Assembly (NCBI GenBank): GCA_000384615.1
Contig: ARQU01000007.1
Location: forward strand, 1 to 64,000
DNA from: an alpha proteobacterium SCGC AAA536-G10
GTDB lineage: Bacteria; Pseudomonadota; Alphaproteobacteria; Puniceispirillales; Marisalimonadaceae
Direction of reading: 5' to 3'
Length of the DNA: 64,000 nucleotides
Below the pieces are notes generated by a model. It searched no databases. It was not told where the DNA came from and saw nothing but the letters and a program-made list of their open reading frames with translations. The position numbers and the translations under genes are program-made. Below, one piece after another: positions 32,042 to 45,300 of the stretch. Position 1 is the first letter of the stretch. Each line of letters opens with the position of its first letter.

Positions 32042-34276
32042 TTACATAAAAGAAAAAGGGTCAATATCTATAGTCAACTTAACATTATGCGGAGTTTTAA
32101 TTTTATTTGTCCAATTCAAAAGGACATCTTGAATGTTAACTGTTTTATTTGATTTGATTAAAAATCTTCGTCTGTATTTTCCCCTTAAAAAATATAAAGG
32201 AGCTGGAGCTGGCCCAAAAATCTTAACATTTTTGAATAATGGGGCTACCCTTAATAATTCCGATGCAAAACCGTCTAATTTTCTTTCATATTTAGAGGAT
32301 ATAATTATGGCTGCCAATCTCCCATAAGGAGGCATATTAGCATTTTTCCTTGATGAAAGTTCTTTTTCAAAAAAATCATCTCGATTATTTTTGGCGATGG
32401 CCCTAATTATTGGATTTTCATTGTCGTATGTTTGAAGAAAAACAACACCTTTATCCCGTTCATCTATTGCGTGTCTTCCAGATCTACCTGATACTTGTTG
32501 TAAAAGTTGAAAACTTCGTTCTGACGCCCGTAGATCACCACCAGACAAGCCTACATCACTATCTATAATTCCAACTAATTTTAAATCTGGAAAATCATGC
32601 CCTTTGGCAATCATCTGAGTACCTATTATAATATCTACTTTGTTATTTTTTATCTTTTCAAGTGTCTTTACTAATGTTTTTTGACTTTTCATAGTATCAC
32701 TTGAAAGTACTGTTAATTTAGCTTTAGGAAATAATTGATTTATTTCTTCCTCAATTCGCTCAACTCCTGGTCCACATGCTTTTATTCGCCCTTCGGTGCC
32801 ACATATATCGCAAGTATTAGAAATTCTTTTTGTATAACCACAATGGTGACAAACCAATGTATTTTGTGATCTGTGTTCAACTAGCCATGTTTCACAATTA
32901 ACACATTTAATTTTATTGCCACAAGAGTTGCAAATAGTTAATGGCGCATAACCTCTTCTATTTAAAAATAGTAAACTTTGTTCTCTATTATCTAATTTAG
33001 ATTTTATTTCATTTGTTAATACTGAAGATATCCATTTACCTCGATCAGGAGTATTAACCTTTAAATCAATAAGTTTTATATCAGGTAAAGCGGCTCCAGT
33101 TGCTCTTTTTGGTAAGGTTAAGTGAATATATTTACCTATTTTCATATTATGGTAAGTTTCTAACGAAGGTGTGGCAGATGCTAAAACTATCGGTACAGAA
33201 GATCTGATAGCTTTATATATTGCCATATCTCTAGCATTATATCTTACGCCTTCTTCCTGTTTAAACGCTGGGTCATGCTCTTCATCAACAATAATTAAAC
33301 CTAGATTTAGAATAGGAAGCATTAATGCAGATCTTGCGCCTACAATAACCCCAGCTGAACTATTTAACGCGGATAACCATATTTGTTTCTTTTTTGTTTT
33401 TGTTATTCCAGAATGCCAGACTAAAGGCGCAAAAGAAAAAGTTTGGTAAAATCTTTTTTCCCAATCTGGTGTTAAAGATATTTCTGGAAGCAAAATTAAG
33501 ATTTGCTTACCTTCATCTAAACAAGTTTTAACTGTTTGAAAATAAGTCTCAGTCTTACCAGAACCAGGAACACCATCCAGCAAAAAACAATCTGGCTTCT
33601 TTTTCTTTATTGAGACATTAATTTTTTCAACTGCATTTTTTTGTTCTGGGTTCAATAATTTGTTAATTTCAAATTTTATTTTGTTATAATTATGAACTTT
33701 TAAATTTGAATAGGCTTGCTTTTTTACGAACTCTTGAACAATAAGATTTTTTTTAGTCATATCTTTTAAAATTGATTTAGAGACACCAGTATTGTCTATC
33801 AGATCCTCTTGGAATACAGCTTGTTTTGATTTAAATAAAAAATCTAAAATAAGTTTCCTTTTAGACGTGATTTTATATTCGTTAATTGCTTCTATTTCAT
33901 CACTATCTTGAAATTTGCTTTTATATACTTTTCTATATTGTGTAGATGTTATTGCTTCGACGGGAGATAAAACCATTTTAAGGACTAATCCTTTACAGAC
34001 ACAATACCAATTTGCTAAAAAATTAATTAACTCTATAGACGGTTGGGGTATAGGATTTATTTCATATATTTCTTCAATTCTTTTTAACTTTTCCTTAGGT
34101 ATAGTTCTTGTACCTTCACCAACAATAATTCCAACGTTTTTTCTTTTTCCAAAAGGAACTAATACAACTTGCCCTACGCAGACACCATCTTTTATACTTT
34201 CAACTGAATAATCAAATGGTTCATTAAATGGACCACTTACAAGAACAGCAACTTCATTTGATTTAATATTTTTCAT
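32042..34276 (-). CDS. priA: Primosomal protein N' (replication restart helicase PriA)
   Basis: LLDGVPGSGKTETYFQ, DEEHDPAFKQEEG, zinc-binding Cys clusters CNSCGNKIKCVNC / CHHCGYTKRISNTCDICG. Confidence 0.97.
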   Translation of the reverse strand: MKNIKSNEVAVLVSGPFNEPFDYSVESIKDGVCVGQVVLVPFGKRKNVGIIVGEGTRTIPKEKLKRIEEIYEINPIPQPSIELINFLANWYCVCKGLVLKMVLSPVEAITSTQYRKVYKSKFQDSDEIEAINEYKITSKRKLILDFLFKSKQAVFQEDLIDNTGVSKSILKDMTKKNLIVQEFVKKQAYSNLKVHNYNKIKFEINKLLNPEQKNAVEKINVSIKKKKPDCFLLDGVPGSGKTETYFQTVKTCLDEGKQILILLPEISLTPDWEKRFYQTFSFAPLVWHSGITKTKKKQIWLSALNSSAGVIVGARSALMLPILNLGLIIVDEEHDPAFKQEEGVRYNARDMAIYKAIRSSVPIVLASATPSLETYHNMKIGKYIHLTLPKRATGAALPDIKLIDLKVNTPDRGKWISSVLTNEIKSKLDNREQSLLFLNRRGYAPLTICNSCGNKIKCVNCETWLVEHRSQNTLVCHHCGYTKRISNTCDICGTEGRIKACGPGVERIEEEINQLFPKAKLTVLSSDTMKSQKTLVKTLEKIKNNKVDIIIGTQMIAKGHDFPDLKLVGIIDSDVGLSGGDLRASERSFQLLQQVSGRSGRHAIDERDKGVVFLQTYDNENPIIRAIAKNNRDDFFEKELSSRKNANMPPYGRLAAIIISSKYERKLDGFASELLRVAPLFKNVKIFGPAPAPLYFLRGKYRRRFLIKSNKTVNIQDVLLNWTNKIKTPHNVKLTIDIDPFSFM

Positions 34277-34400
34277 TAATCATCTTTATGAAATTATTTT
34301 AAAGCTAAATATAGTTATCATTATTTACATAATGTATTATAAAATATGTTTAATGAAATATTAGTTTTTTTTAATTATAAAAACCCATAAAGGATGAAAG

Positions 34401-35054
34401 ATGGAATTATTCATAGATACTGCTGAAATTGATGAAATAAAATCATTAAATGTTACTGGATTAATTGACGGAGTTACAACAAATCCCTCTTTAATAGCTA
34501 AATCTGGACGAAATATCATTGAAACCATTGAAGAAATTTGTAATGAGGTGTCAGGACCCGTAAGTGCAGAAGTTACAGCAACCGATTTTGATAACATGCT
34601 ATTGGAAGGTAAAAAACTATCTGCAATTGCTCAAAATGTTGCTATCAAAGTACCTCTGACTTTTGACGGTCTTAGAGCATGCAAGGCATTTTCAGATGAC
34701 GGTATTATGGTAAATGTAACCTTATGTTTCAGCTCCGCTCAAGCACTTTTAGCAGCAAAAGCAGGCGCTTCTTTCATATCACCTTTTATTGGAAGACTAG
34801 ATGATATAGGTGCAGATGGTATGAACTTAATTTCAGAGATAACTGAAATTTATGATATTCATGGATTTGAAACAAAAGTTCTTGCTGCCTCAATAAGAAG
34901 TGTCCAAGATATTATAGACTCAGCAAAATTAGGTGCAGATGTTGCAACCATTCCACCAAAGTTTTTAAAAGCCATGTACAATCATCCACTTACTGATAAG
35001 GGACTGGCAGATTTCTTATCTGACTGGAAAAAAACAGGTCAATCAATTTTATAA
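34401..35054 (+). CDS. fsa: Fructose-6-phosphate aldolase / transaldolase family protein
   Basis: [52 protein letters not shown]. Confidence 0.93.
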   Translation: MELFIDTAEIDEIKSLNVTGLIDGVTTNPSLIAKSGRNIIETIEEICNEVSGPVSAEVTATDFDNMLLEGKKLSAIAQNVAIKVPLTFDGLRACKAFSDDGIMVNVTLCFSSAQALLAAKAGASFISPFIGRLDDIGADGMNLISEITEIYDIHGFETKVLAASIRSVQDIIDSAKLGADVATIPPKFLKAMYNHPLTDKGLADFLSDWKKTGQSIL

Positions 35055-35062
35055 GTTGATTT

Positions 35063-35980
35063 ATGGATACTATAAAACAAAATAATATCTTAAATACAAA
35101 AAATAATGTTGTTTTACCTTGGATTAAATATTTAGAAAATAATAGAGGGTATGGGATGCATACTCTTGATGCCTATAAACGTGATGTAGTAGAATTTTTA
35201 AAATTTTGTACAGAAAGAAATCATGACTTTTTATCTCCAGATAAGTATATTTTAAGAGAATTCTTATCAGTATTGTCAGAACGAGAATTATCAAGACCGA
35301 CAGTTGCAAGAAAAATATCTAGTTTAAAAAATTTTTTTAAATTCTTGTTGAAAGATAAAGTTATTTTATCTCTTGATATATCTATTTTCAAAAGTCCAAA
35401 ACTTAAAAGAAGTTATCCTAAATCCATTGATTCGGATCTTGTCACTAAAGCTTTTGTATCTCTAATGGATAATGAAAATGACCAATGGATTAACCTTCGA
35501 GATAGAGCTGTAATGTTATTATTGTATGGTTCAGGTCTTAGAATAAGCGAAGCATTATCTCTTAAAAAGAAAGAGGCTCCAAAAAGTGACTGGTTGAGAG
35601 TAAAAGGAAAAGGTAACAAGTATAGAGATGTACCCTTGTTACCTATAATCTGTGAGGGTGTTAAGGAATATCTTGACCTGTGCCCATATGATGTAAAAGA
35701 AGATGAACCACTTTTCCTTGGAAAAAGAGGTGGAGAACTTTCTCCAAGAATTATTCAAAGGAGAGTTGAAAATTTAAGATATGAATTAGGCTTACCATCT
35801 CATACTACCCCACATGCACTTCGACATGCATTTGCAACTCATTTACTGTCTGGTGGAGCAGATCTAAGAGCTATTCAACAACTTTTGGGCCATTCAAGTC
35901 TTTCGACAACTCAGAGATATACTGAAGTTAATGAAAGTGAATTACTAAAGTTACACAAAGCAATACACCCTCGCTCTTAA
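35063..35980 (+). CDS. xerC: Tyrosine recombinase XerC
   Basis: LLYGSGLRISEALSL, HALRHAFATHLLSGGADLRAIQQLLGHSSLSTTQRYTE. Confidence 0.93.
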   Translation: MDTIKQNNILNTKNNVVLPWIKYLENNRGYGMHTLDAYKRDVVEFLKFCTERNHDFLSPDKYILREFLSVLSERELSRPTVARKISSLKNFFKFLLKDKVILSLDISIFKSPKLKRSYPKSIDSDLVTKAFVSLMDNENDQWINLRDRAVMLLLYGSGLRISEALSLKKKEAPKSDWLRVKGKGNKYRDVPLLPIICEGVKEYLDLCPYDVKEDEPLFLGKRGGELSPRIIQRRVENLRYELGLPSHTTPHALRHAFATHLLSGGADLRAIQQLLGHSSLSTTQRYTEVNESELLKLHKAIHPRS

Positions 35981-36013
35981 AAAAGGCGGTTAAAACCGCC
36001 TAATTTAATTTTT
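35981..36013. terminator. Bidirectional terminator between convergent xerC and katG
   Basis: AGGCGGTT-AA-AACCGCCT with A-run to the left and T-rich tract to the right. Confidence 0.75.
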
Positions 36014-36022
36014 AGTTAATTC

Positions 36023-38253
<2,231 letters not shown>

Positions 38254-38260
38254 GTAAAAT

Positions 38261-38659
38261 TTAATTATGTCTTTTTAATTTTATTATAACTTCAATACCG
38301 TTGTTTAGATATCCTTGAGGGATTTCAGGTAGCTTATGTAAACTGATCTCTTCGTTTTCAATATCTATTAACTCACCAGTCTCTTCGTTTAAAAAATGGT
38401 GATGATAATCCGTGTTTGTATCAAATATTGCTGTATCTTTAGAGGTTTCAACTTGTTTTATAAGTCCACAATTTTTAAATTTTTTTAAGCAGTTATATAC
38501 AGTAGCTATAGACATAGAATTACCAGATGAATTAATTTCATCTTGGAGATTTTCAGCGGTAAAATGTCGTTTAAAACCATTTAATAGTATATCAGCGACT
38601 ATCATCCTTTGTTTAGTAGGTCTAAGTCCTGCATTTCTTAATTTTTCTTTATTATTCAT
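38261..38659 (-). CDS. irr: Fur-family regulator, Irr-like
   Basis: LRPTKQRMIVADILL, ATVYNCLKKFKNCGLIKQV, FDTNTDYHHHFLNEETGELIDIENE; Irr-like HHH region. Confidence 0.8.
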   Translation of the reverse strand: MNNKEKLRNAGLRPTKQRMIVADILLNGFKRHFTAENLQDEINSSGNSMSIATVYNCLKKFKNCGLIKQVETSKDTAIFDTNTDYHHHFLNEETGELIDIENEEISLHKLPEIPQGYLNNGIEVIIKLKRHN

Positions 38660-38792
38660 AACTTAAATTATATACTATTTGATAATCGTTCTTAATATTC
38701 AATTATTATTATATTTAAATAATGTCAAGTTTGTTGTTTCTCACTTTACGAAACTATAATAAAATGTGATCTTCTTTTTGATAGGAAAATAA

Positions 38793-40214
38793 ATGACAAG
38801 ACCATGTGATCTAAACGCTACTGAAGCAAGAAAGTTAATTGGTAATAAGCAACTTTCACCCGTTGAATTAACTACAAGTTGTATTGAACAGATAGAAAAA
38901 CACAATCCTTCAATAAACGCGGTTGTAGCAATTGACAAAAATGACGTATTAAAACAGGCCAAAAAGGCTGAAGACGACGTTATGTCAGGATCCGAACTTG
39001 GGATGCTACATGGTCTCCCAGTTGGAATTAAAGATTTAAATATAGTAAAGAATTTACGCTCAACTGCTGGATCCAAAATTTATGAAGATAGAATACCTAA
39101 AAGCGATGATACTATAGTTGAAGATATTAGAAACGAAGGTGCAATTATATTTTGTAAAACCAACACTCCAGAATTTGGGGCTGGAGGAAACACTAAAAAT
39201 AGAGTTTATGGCGCCACGTCTAATCCATTTGATATTACTAAAACTCCAGCAGGCTCCTCGGGTGGAAGTGCAGCTGCATTAGCAACAAACATGATGCCAT
39301 TAGCAAATGGAAGTGATTACGGAGGGAGCCTTAGAACTCCAGCAGGTTTTTGTGGTGTTACTGGTTTTAGACCTTCGCCTGGACTTGTCCCAGCAACCGA
39401 AGCCTCTGTTGGCTTAAACCCTTTTTCAGTTCAAGGTCCTATGGGAAGAAATGTTTCGGATACTTACCTACTACTTCAAGCTCAAGTTAATTTAAACAGA
39501 ATAGATCCATTTTCTGGCCTAGATAGTTTCTCAATGCCCGATGAATTATTAGGCGCAGATTTATCTGGAATTAAAATGGCTTTTTCATATGATCTTGGAT
39601 GCGCTGCAGTCGATAACGATATAAAATCAACTTTTTTAAAAAAGATTGATACTTTTAAAAGTAATTTTCTAACAGCCGATCGAGGTGAACCAGATTTTCT
39701 AGATATTCACAGTTGCTTTGAAGTTATTAGAGGTTTTAACTATGTTGCTTCCCATAAAGACAAACTTGATAATTATAGAGATTTGTTAGGACAGAATGTA
39801 ATTGATAATGTTGAAAGAGGATTAAAGTATAGTCTTGCTGACGTTTCATCAGCTCATGTCATGCAAACAAAAATATATAAAAACTTTCGAAATTTTTTTA
39901 ATGATTATGATGTCTTAATCTGCCCTGCTGCATCAGTATCGCCTTATCCACACGAGCAATTATTTGTAGATAATATTAATGGCGAAAAATTGCCAACTTA
40001 TATGCGCTGGTTATCACTAAGTTATGCATCAACAATGGCAATTCCATGCGTTTGGGCATTACCATGTGGGTTAGATCATAAAGAAATGCCTTTCGGCATC
40101 CAATTAATTGCTCCTGCTGGTAGAGATGTAGAGTTATCAGAAATTGCGAAAAGCTTAGAAACAATTTTAATGACAAATGAAAAAACTAAAAGACCTATAC
40201 CATTAATAAAATAA
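38793..40214 (+). CDS. Amidase (AS signature family)
   Basis: TPAGSSGGSAAALATNMMPLANGSDYGGSLRTPAGFCG. Confidence 0.93.
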   Translation: MTRPCDLNATEARKLIGNKQLSPVELTTSCIEQIEKHNPSINAVVAIDKNDVLKQAKKAEDDVMSGSELGMLHGLPVGIKDLNIVKNLRSTAGSKIYEDRIPKSDDTIVEDIRNEGAIIFCKTNTPEFGAGGNTKNRVYGATSNPFDITKTPAGSSGGSAAALATNMMPLANGSDYGGSLRTPAGFCGVTGFRPSPGLVPATEASVGLNPFSVQGPMGRNVSDTYLLLQAQVNLNRIDPFSGLDSFSMPDELLGADLSGIKMAFSYDLGCAAVDNDIKSTFLKKIDTFKSNFLTADRGEPDFLDIHSCFEVIRGFNYVASHKDKLDNYRDLLGQNVIDNVERGLKYSLADVSSAHVMQTKIYKNFRNFFNDYDVLICPAASVSPYPHEQLFVDNINGEKLPTYMRWLSLSYASTMAIPCVWALPCGLDHKEMPFGIQLIAPAGRDVELSEIAKSLETILMTNEKTKRPIPLIK

Positions 40215-40231
40215 TTTAATAAGGTTTAAAG

Positions 40232-41125
40232 ATGAATGAAATAAAAACATACGAAAACCAACATATTAAGGGGTTCTTTGATGATCAAACATCTACGATA
40301 AGCTACGTGGTTCATGACAATATAGAAAAAAAATGTGCTGTTATTGATAGTGTCTTAGATTTTGATTATTCTTCTGGTGAAATAGATTATATAAATGCAG
40401 ATAAAATAATATCTTATGTTGATCAAAATAAATTAAATGTAGAATGGCTTATTGAGACTCACGTCCACGCAGATCACTTATCTGCTTCTCCTTATATTCA
40501 AAAAAAACTAGGAGGTAAGATAGGGATATCTGAAAAAATTTCAGATATTCAAAATATTTTTGGGAAAACATTTAATGCTGGTACTGAGTTTCAAAGAGAT
40601 GGTAGTCAATTTGATAAACTATTTAAAGATAATGATGAGTACAAAATTGGAAATTTAAATTGTAAAGTCATTAACACACCAGGCCATACCCCTGCGTGTA
40701 CGGCTCATGTTATTGGAAACTCTATTTTTGTAGGTGACACATTATTTATGCCTGACTTAGGTAGTGCAAGAGCAGACTTTCCAGGTGGAGACGCCCGCCA
40801 GCTTTATAGATCGATACAGAAAATATTAAGTTATCCTGATGAAACAAGAATTTTTGTTTGTCACGATTACCCACCTTCTTCAAGAAAAGTTAAGTGGTCA
40901 ACTACAGTTGGTGAACAAAAAGAAAATAATGTTCATGTTAAAACATCAATTTTAGAAGATGAGTTTGTTAAGATTAGAGAAGCTAAAGATAAAACACTAA
41001 ACATGCCAAAACTTATTATTCCTTCAATTCAAGTGAACATGAGGGCTGGTAACCTACCACCACCAGAAGACAATGGCAGTGTTTACATAAAAGTTCCTAT
41101 CAATAGTATAAAAAATTTAGTCTAA
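40232..41125 (+). CDS. MBL-fold metallo-hydrolase (persulfide dioxygenase/ETHE1-Blh-like)
   Basis: ETHVHADHLSASPYIQKKLGGKIGI, NTPGHTPACTAHVI, VGDTLFMPDLGSARADFPGGDA. Confidence 0.88.
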   Translation: MNEIKTYENQHIKGFFDDQTSTISYVVHDNIEKKCAVIDSVLDFDYSSGEIDYINADKIISYVDQNKLNVEWLIETHVHADHLSASPYIQKKLGGKIGISEKISDIQNIFGKTFNAGTEFQRDGSQFDKLFKDNDEYKIGNLNCKVINTPGHTPACTAHVIGNSIFVGDTLFMPDLGSARADFPGGDARQLYRSIQKILSYPDETRIFVCHDYPPSSRKVKWSTTVGEQKENNVHVKTSILEDEFVKIREAKDKTLNMPKLIIPSIQVNMRAGNLPPPEDNGSVYIKVPINSIKNLV

Positions 41126-42430
41126 ATCTTTAAGAACAAATTGAACAATTTCAAAAATTTTATCAATGTCATGTTTTTCTGCTATTAACGGCGGTGAAAA
41201 AGCTAGAGTATCTCCTGTAACTCTTAACATCAAACCTTTGTGCCATGCTTTTTTCATAGCTTCATAACCACGAGCACCAACTGCTCCTGGCCTTGGAGCA
41301 ATCTCTATAGCAGCGACCAAGCCTAAATTTCTGATATCAATGACATTTTTATCATTTTTAAGTTGATGAATTACACTTTCCAAATACTTTGCTGTTTTAC
41401 CTGCTTTATTGAATAAATCTTCGTCTCTATAAATGTCTAAGGCAGCTAGACCTGCTGCTGAGGCAATTGGGTGTCCAGAATACGTATATCCATGAAAAAG
41501 CTCTATTGGCATATCGGCTTCATCCATCATAGTATCATATATTTCTTTGGATACTACAGCTGCTCCCATTGGAATTATACCATTGGTAATTGCCTTAGCA
41601 CATGAAATTATATCAGGTGTAACTCCAAAATATTCTGAAGCGGTAGCTTTTCCTAAGCGACCAAAACCAGTTATTACTTCATCAAAAATTAATAAAATAT
41701 CATGCTTATCACAAATTTCTCTTAATTTTTTTAAGTAATTTTTAGGTGGTGGGAGAACCCCTGTTGATCCTGCTATTGGCTCAACAATTACTGAAGCAAT
41801 TGTGGATGCATCGTGAAGAGTTACGATGTTTTCTAAGGTGTCAGCCAAATAATCACCATGTTCAGGAGACCCTTTAGAAAATTTATTTTTATCTGGCAGG
41901 TGAGTGTGAGATATATGATCAACGCCAGAGAGTAGTGTTCCAAAATACTGTCTATTTCTTGGCATACCTCCAACAGAGATTCCCCCAAAACCTACACCAT
42001 GATATCCTCTTTCACGACCAATTAATCTCGTCTTTGTTCCTTTTCCTCTAGCCCTATGGTAAGCTAAAGCAATTTTAAGAGTGCTGTCTACAGCCTCTGA
42101 ACCAGAATTTGTAAAAAAGACATGATCTAAACCCCTAGGAAATAAGTCAGCAACACGACTTGCTAATTCAAAAGCTTTTGGATGTCCATATTGAAAACTT
42201 GGGGCAAAATCTAAAGTGGCCGCTTGTTGAGAAATTGCTGACGTAATCTCTGGTCTATTATGTCCTGCATTGACACACCATAATCCAGCAGCACTATCTA
42301 AAATATCTTTTCCAGTTTCACTTTTGTAATACATGCCATCAGCTGAAACAACCATCCTAGGATCTTTTTTGAAATCCCTATTGGCAGTAAATGGCATCCA
42401 ATAAGATTCTAAGTCGTTCAATCTTTTCAT
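41117..42430 (-). CDS. Class III (omega-amino acid) aminotransferase
   Basis: LIFDEVITGFGRLG, FFTNSGSEAVDSTLKIALAYHRARG, HGYTYSGHPIASAAGLAALDIY. Confidence 0.92.
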   Translation of the reverse strand: MKRLNDLESYWMPFTANRDFKKDPRMVVSADGMYYKSETGKDILDSAAGLWCVNAGHNRPEITSAISQQAATLDFAPSFQYGHPKAFELASRVADLFPRGLDHVFFTNSGSEAVDSTLKIALAYHRARGKGTKTRLIGRERGYHGVGFGGISVGGMPRNRQYFGTLLSGVDHISHTHLPDKNKFSKGSPEHGDYLADTLENIVTLHDASTIASVIVEPIAGSTGVLPPPKNYLKKLREICDKHDILLIFDEVITGFGRLGKATASEYFGVTPDIISCAKAITNGIIPMGAAVVSKEIYDTMMDEADMPIELFHGYTYSGHPIASAAGLAALDIYRDEDLFNKAGKTAKYLESVIHQLKNDKNVIDIRNLGLVAAIEIAPRPGAVGARGYEAMKKAWHKGLMLRVTGDTLAFSPPLIAEKHDIDKIFEIVQFVLKDLD

Positions 42431-42510
42431 AATACATCTCCAAAAGCTTAACCAAAAGAATCCTGGCTTTTTATTCTATTACTGTGACAAGATGAATTGA
42501 CTAGGTCAAG

Positions 42511-43653
42511 TTAATGATTATTTTGCTTAAAAAATAAATTATTGTGAATACCAAGTTTTGGTGCTTTTTCCTCTATTTTAGCTTTTCTAAATTGATTATC
42601 TATAGGAACAGGTAAGGCAGGTATTTCGTGTCCTTCGTCACTTGAAATTTTTCTTGAAAAAATCTCCCTTACTTTAAAATGGTTGTCATTTATAGCTTCT
42701 TCCAATGATTTAACTATAGAACAACAACAATCAGCTTTTTCAAAAACATCAAACCAATGATCTTTATTTTTTAATTTAATTATATCTCTGATTCTCTGAA
42801 TAACTTTCTTTGGATTATCATCCATATTTATATATATTTTAGGTAAATCTATTGCTTCACAAAACTTATTCCAAAATCTGTCTTCTAAAGGTGCAGCCGC
42901 CAAATAACCACCATCTCTTGTCTCATAAATATTATATCTAGGAGATCCTCCAGATAACATAGAGTTAGAATTACCGGGCCAAGTGTTTTTGACAAAGCCA
43001 GAACCTAACCCCCAAAACATAAAAGGGAACAGATTGTCTGTCATTGAAATATCAATGTATGATCCTTTCTGGTTTACATCCCTCTTTCTAAGAGCCAACA
43101 AAATATTTATAACGGCTGGATATGATCCACCTGCTATATCAGCGATTAGTCCTGGAGGGACAACTGTTTTGTCTCCGCTTCCCATACTTAAGCTTAACAA
43201 CCCTGTGTTTCCAATGTAATTTAGATCATGACCAGCTACCATGCTTTTTGGACCTTTTTGTCCATAACCAGTTATAGAAACATAAATTATTTTCTTATTA
43301 ATTTTTTTTAAAGTTTCATAATCTAAACCAAGCCTCTTCATAACGCCCGGTCTAAATTGTTCAATTATAATATCAGTCTCTCTAATTATAGGCTCCAAAA
43401 TTTTTAAATTTTTTGGATCTTTTAAATCTAATGATAAACTTTTCTTTCCTCTATTAAGCATTGAAAAAGATACACTTTGATCATTCCATTTAGGCTGAGA
43501 TAACCTTATCTCGTCGCCAATCTCGGGTCTTTCAATTTTAATAACCTCTGCACCAGTTTCAGCTAAAAACAAACTTGCAAGCGGTCCCGGTAAAAGAGTA
43601 GAAAAATCGATAACTTTAACACCTGCCAAAGAGCCTTTCATTGAGTCATTCAT
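42511..43653 (-). CDS. CaiB/BaiF family CoA transferase
   Basis: GVKVIDFSTLLPGPLASLFLAETGAEVIKIE, LSLDLKDPK, EQFRPGVMKRLGLDY. Confidence 0.93.
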   Translation of the reverse strand: MNDSMKGSLAGVKVIDFSTLLPGPLASLFLAETGAEVIKIERPEIGDEIRLSQPKWNDQSVSFSMLNRGKKSLSLDLKDPKNLKILEPIIRETDIIIEQFRPGVMKRLGLDYETLKKINKKIIYVSITGYGQKGPKSMVAGHDLNYIGNTGLLSLSMGSGDKTVVPPGLIADIAGGSYPAVINILLALRKRDVNQKGSYIDISMTDNLFPFMFWGLGSGFVKNTWPGNSNSMLSGGSPRYNIYETRDGGYLAAAPLEDRFWNKFCEAIDLPKIYINMDDNPKKVIQRIRDIIKLKNKDHWFDVFEKADCCCSIVKSLEEAINDNHFKVREIFSRKISSDEGHEIPALPVPIDNQFRKAKIEEKAPKLGIHNNLFFKQNNH

Positions 43654-43671
43654 ATTAAAATCCTTAATTAT

Positions 43672-44805
43672 TTATAAAAGATCTCTTTGACTTAAATTCT
43701 TTATCATTGAAGCTATTCCAAAATCCCATTGTGGACAAGCTGTGGACAAGTTTACATAATTTATTAATTCTCCCAAATTTGGTTCTGAAATTGTAACTTT
43801 GTCTCCAATTTTATGAGTAAAGCCTTCACCAGCAATATCTCTATCTTCTGTAGGGGCGAATAAAGTGCCCAAAAACAACATAAATCCGTCTGGATATTGA
43901 TGATGTCTACCTATAGTTTGACTTACAAGATCTTCTGGATCCCTACTTATTTCAGACATAGAGCTTGAACCATTAAGCACATAATCATCTTTACCCTCGA
44001 CTTTGAGAGATATATGGGCTGATTTCATGTCATTAAGTGCGTAGCTTTCATCAAAAATTCTTATAAATGGTCCTATTGAACAAGAGGCATTATTATCTTT
44101 TGCTTTGCCTAAAAGGAGAGCAGAACGCCCTTCTACATCTCTTAAATTAACATCATTACCAAGAGTAGCTCCTTTAATTACTCCTTTACTATTAACTGCT
44201 AAAACAATTTCAGGCTCAGGATTATTCCAATTAGAAATTGGATTTAAACCAACTTCTGCTCCAAAACCAACAGATGATAAAGTTTGAGCCTTAGTAAAAA
44301 CTTCAGCATCTTTACCTATTCCAACCTCTAAATATTGTGACCATAAGCCTTCGCTAATAAGCGCTTTTTTCACTTCATTAGCTTTTTGTGAACCAGGAAT
44401 GATATTTTGCAAGCTATCGCCAATTAATCCTCCAATATGATTTCTCAGACTTTCTGCTTTCTTGGGATCACCTGCTGCTCTTTCTTCAATAACTCTTTCA
44501 ACCATAGACTTAGCAAACGTAACACCACACGCTTTAATTGATTGGAAATCACAGGGAGCGAGCAAAGATATATCTGAGTTTTTTTTCATGCTGGATTGAA
44601 ATAGAATTTCAGTAGAAACTAGTTTAGTACTCTCACAACGGTCTATATATTCTTTGACATCCTTTAGCTCAAGTAAATCTCTTATAGTGGGAATTTCTTT
44701 AGATGTTATGTCGTATACATAGTTGTCTTTTATAGTCACTAAACAAGGGCCACCTTGTGCGCTGTTCCAAATTCTTCCAACAAAACATCCTGCTGTATAA
44801 TTCAT
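43672..44805 (-). CDS. Fumarylacetoacetate hydrolase (FAH) family protein
   Basis: WNNPEPEIVLAVNSKGVIKGATLGNDVNLRDVEGRSALLLGKAKDNNASCSIGP. Confidence 0.87.
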   Translation of the reverse strand: MNYTAGCFVGRIWNSAQGGPCLVTIKDNYVYDITSKEIPTIRDLLELKDVKEYIDRCESTKLVSTEILFQSSMKKNSDISLLAPCDFQSIKACGVTFAKSMVERVIEERAAGDPKKAESLRNHIGGLIGDSLQNIIPGSQKANEVKKALISEGLWSQYLEVGIGKDAEVFTKAQTLSSVGFGAEVGLNPISNWNNPEPEIVLAVNSKGVIKGATLGNDVNLRDVEGRSALLLGKAKDNNASCSIGPFIRIFDESYALNDMKSAHISLKVEGKDDYVLNGSSSMSEISRDPEDLVSQTIGRHHQYPDGFMLFLGTLFAPTEDRDIAGEGFTHKIGDKVTISEPNLGELINYVNLSTACPQWDFGIASMIKNLSQRDLL

Positions 44806-44909
44806 TACTCACCTCCTCAAAAACTAATAGGATTAATATAAATGAAAATTTGAATAATTAAATTTAATTATATAATGTTTATGTTTAATTACTTTAATGG
44901 AGTGTTGTA

Positions 44910-45287
44910 ATGAGTGCGTTTTTTGAATTAAGAATTTATCAAATTTCTCCAGGAAAAATGGATGAATGGGTATCATATATGGAAAAAACTATCATGCCTT
45001 TTCAAGTGGAAAAAGGTATGGTTATTCATGGCAGTTTTGTGATGGATAGTTCCGATCAATTTGCTTTGGAAAATGGCGAACGCGTTATGAATTCTGAAGA
45101 AAAGGGTAATACCTATGTTTGGATCAGAAGATTTGAAAATCAGGAGGAAAAAGTAAAGCTTTATAAAGATGTTTATGAAAGCAAAGAGTGGTTAGAAAAC
45201 ATTGCTCCTACAGTCGCAAAACTTGTAGATAGAAATTCTATACTTGTTCAAAACTTAAGTTCTACTCCCCTATCTGTAATGAAATAA
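44910..45287 (+). CDS. NIPSNAP family protein
   Basis: FFELRIYQISPGKMDEWVSYMEKTIMPFQVEKGM... NTYVWIRRFENQEEK. Confidence 0.85.
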   Translation: MSAFFELRIYQISPGKMDEWVSYMEKTIMPFQVEKGMVIHGSFVMDSSDQFALENGERVMNSEEKGNTYVWIRRFENQEEKVKLYKDVYESKEWLENIAPTVAKLVDRNSILVQNLSSTPLSVMK

Positions 45288-45300
45288 AAAGGACAATTTC

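Noticed and set aside
35063-35980. Tyrosine recombinase as an integrase of a mobile element
   Set aside because: Housekeeping XerC context (priA/fsa/atp), no att repeats, tRNA or cargo nearby
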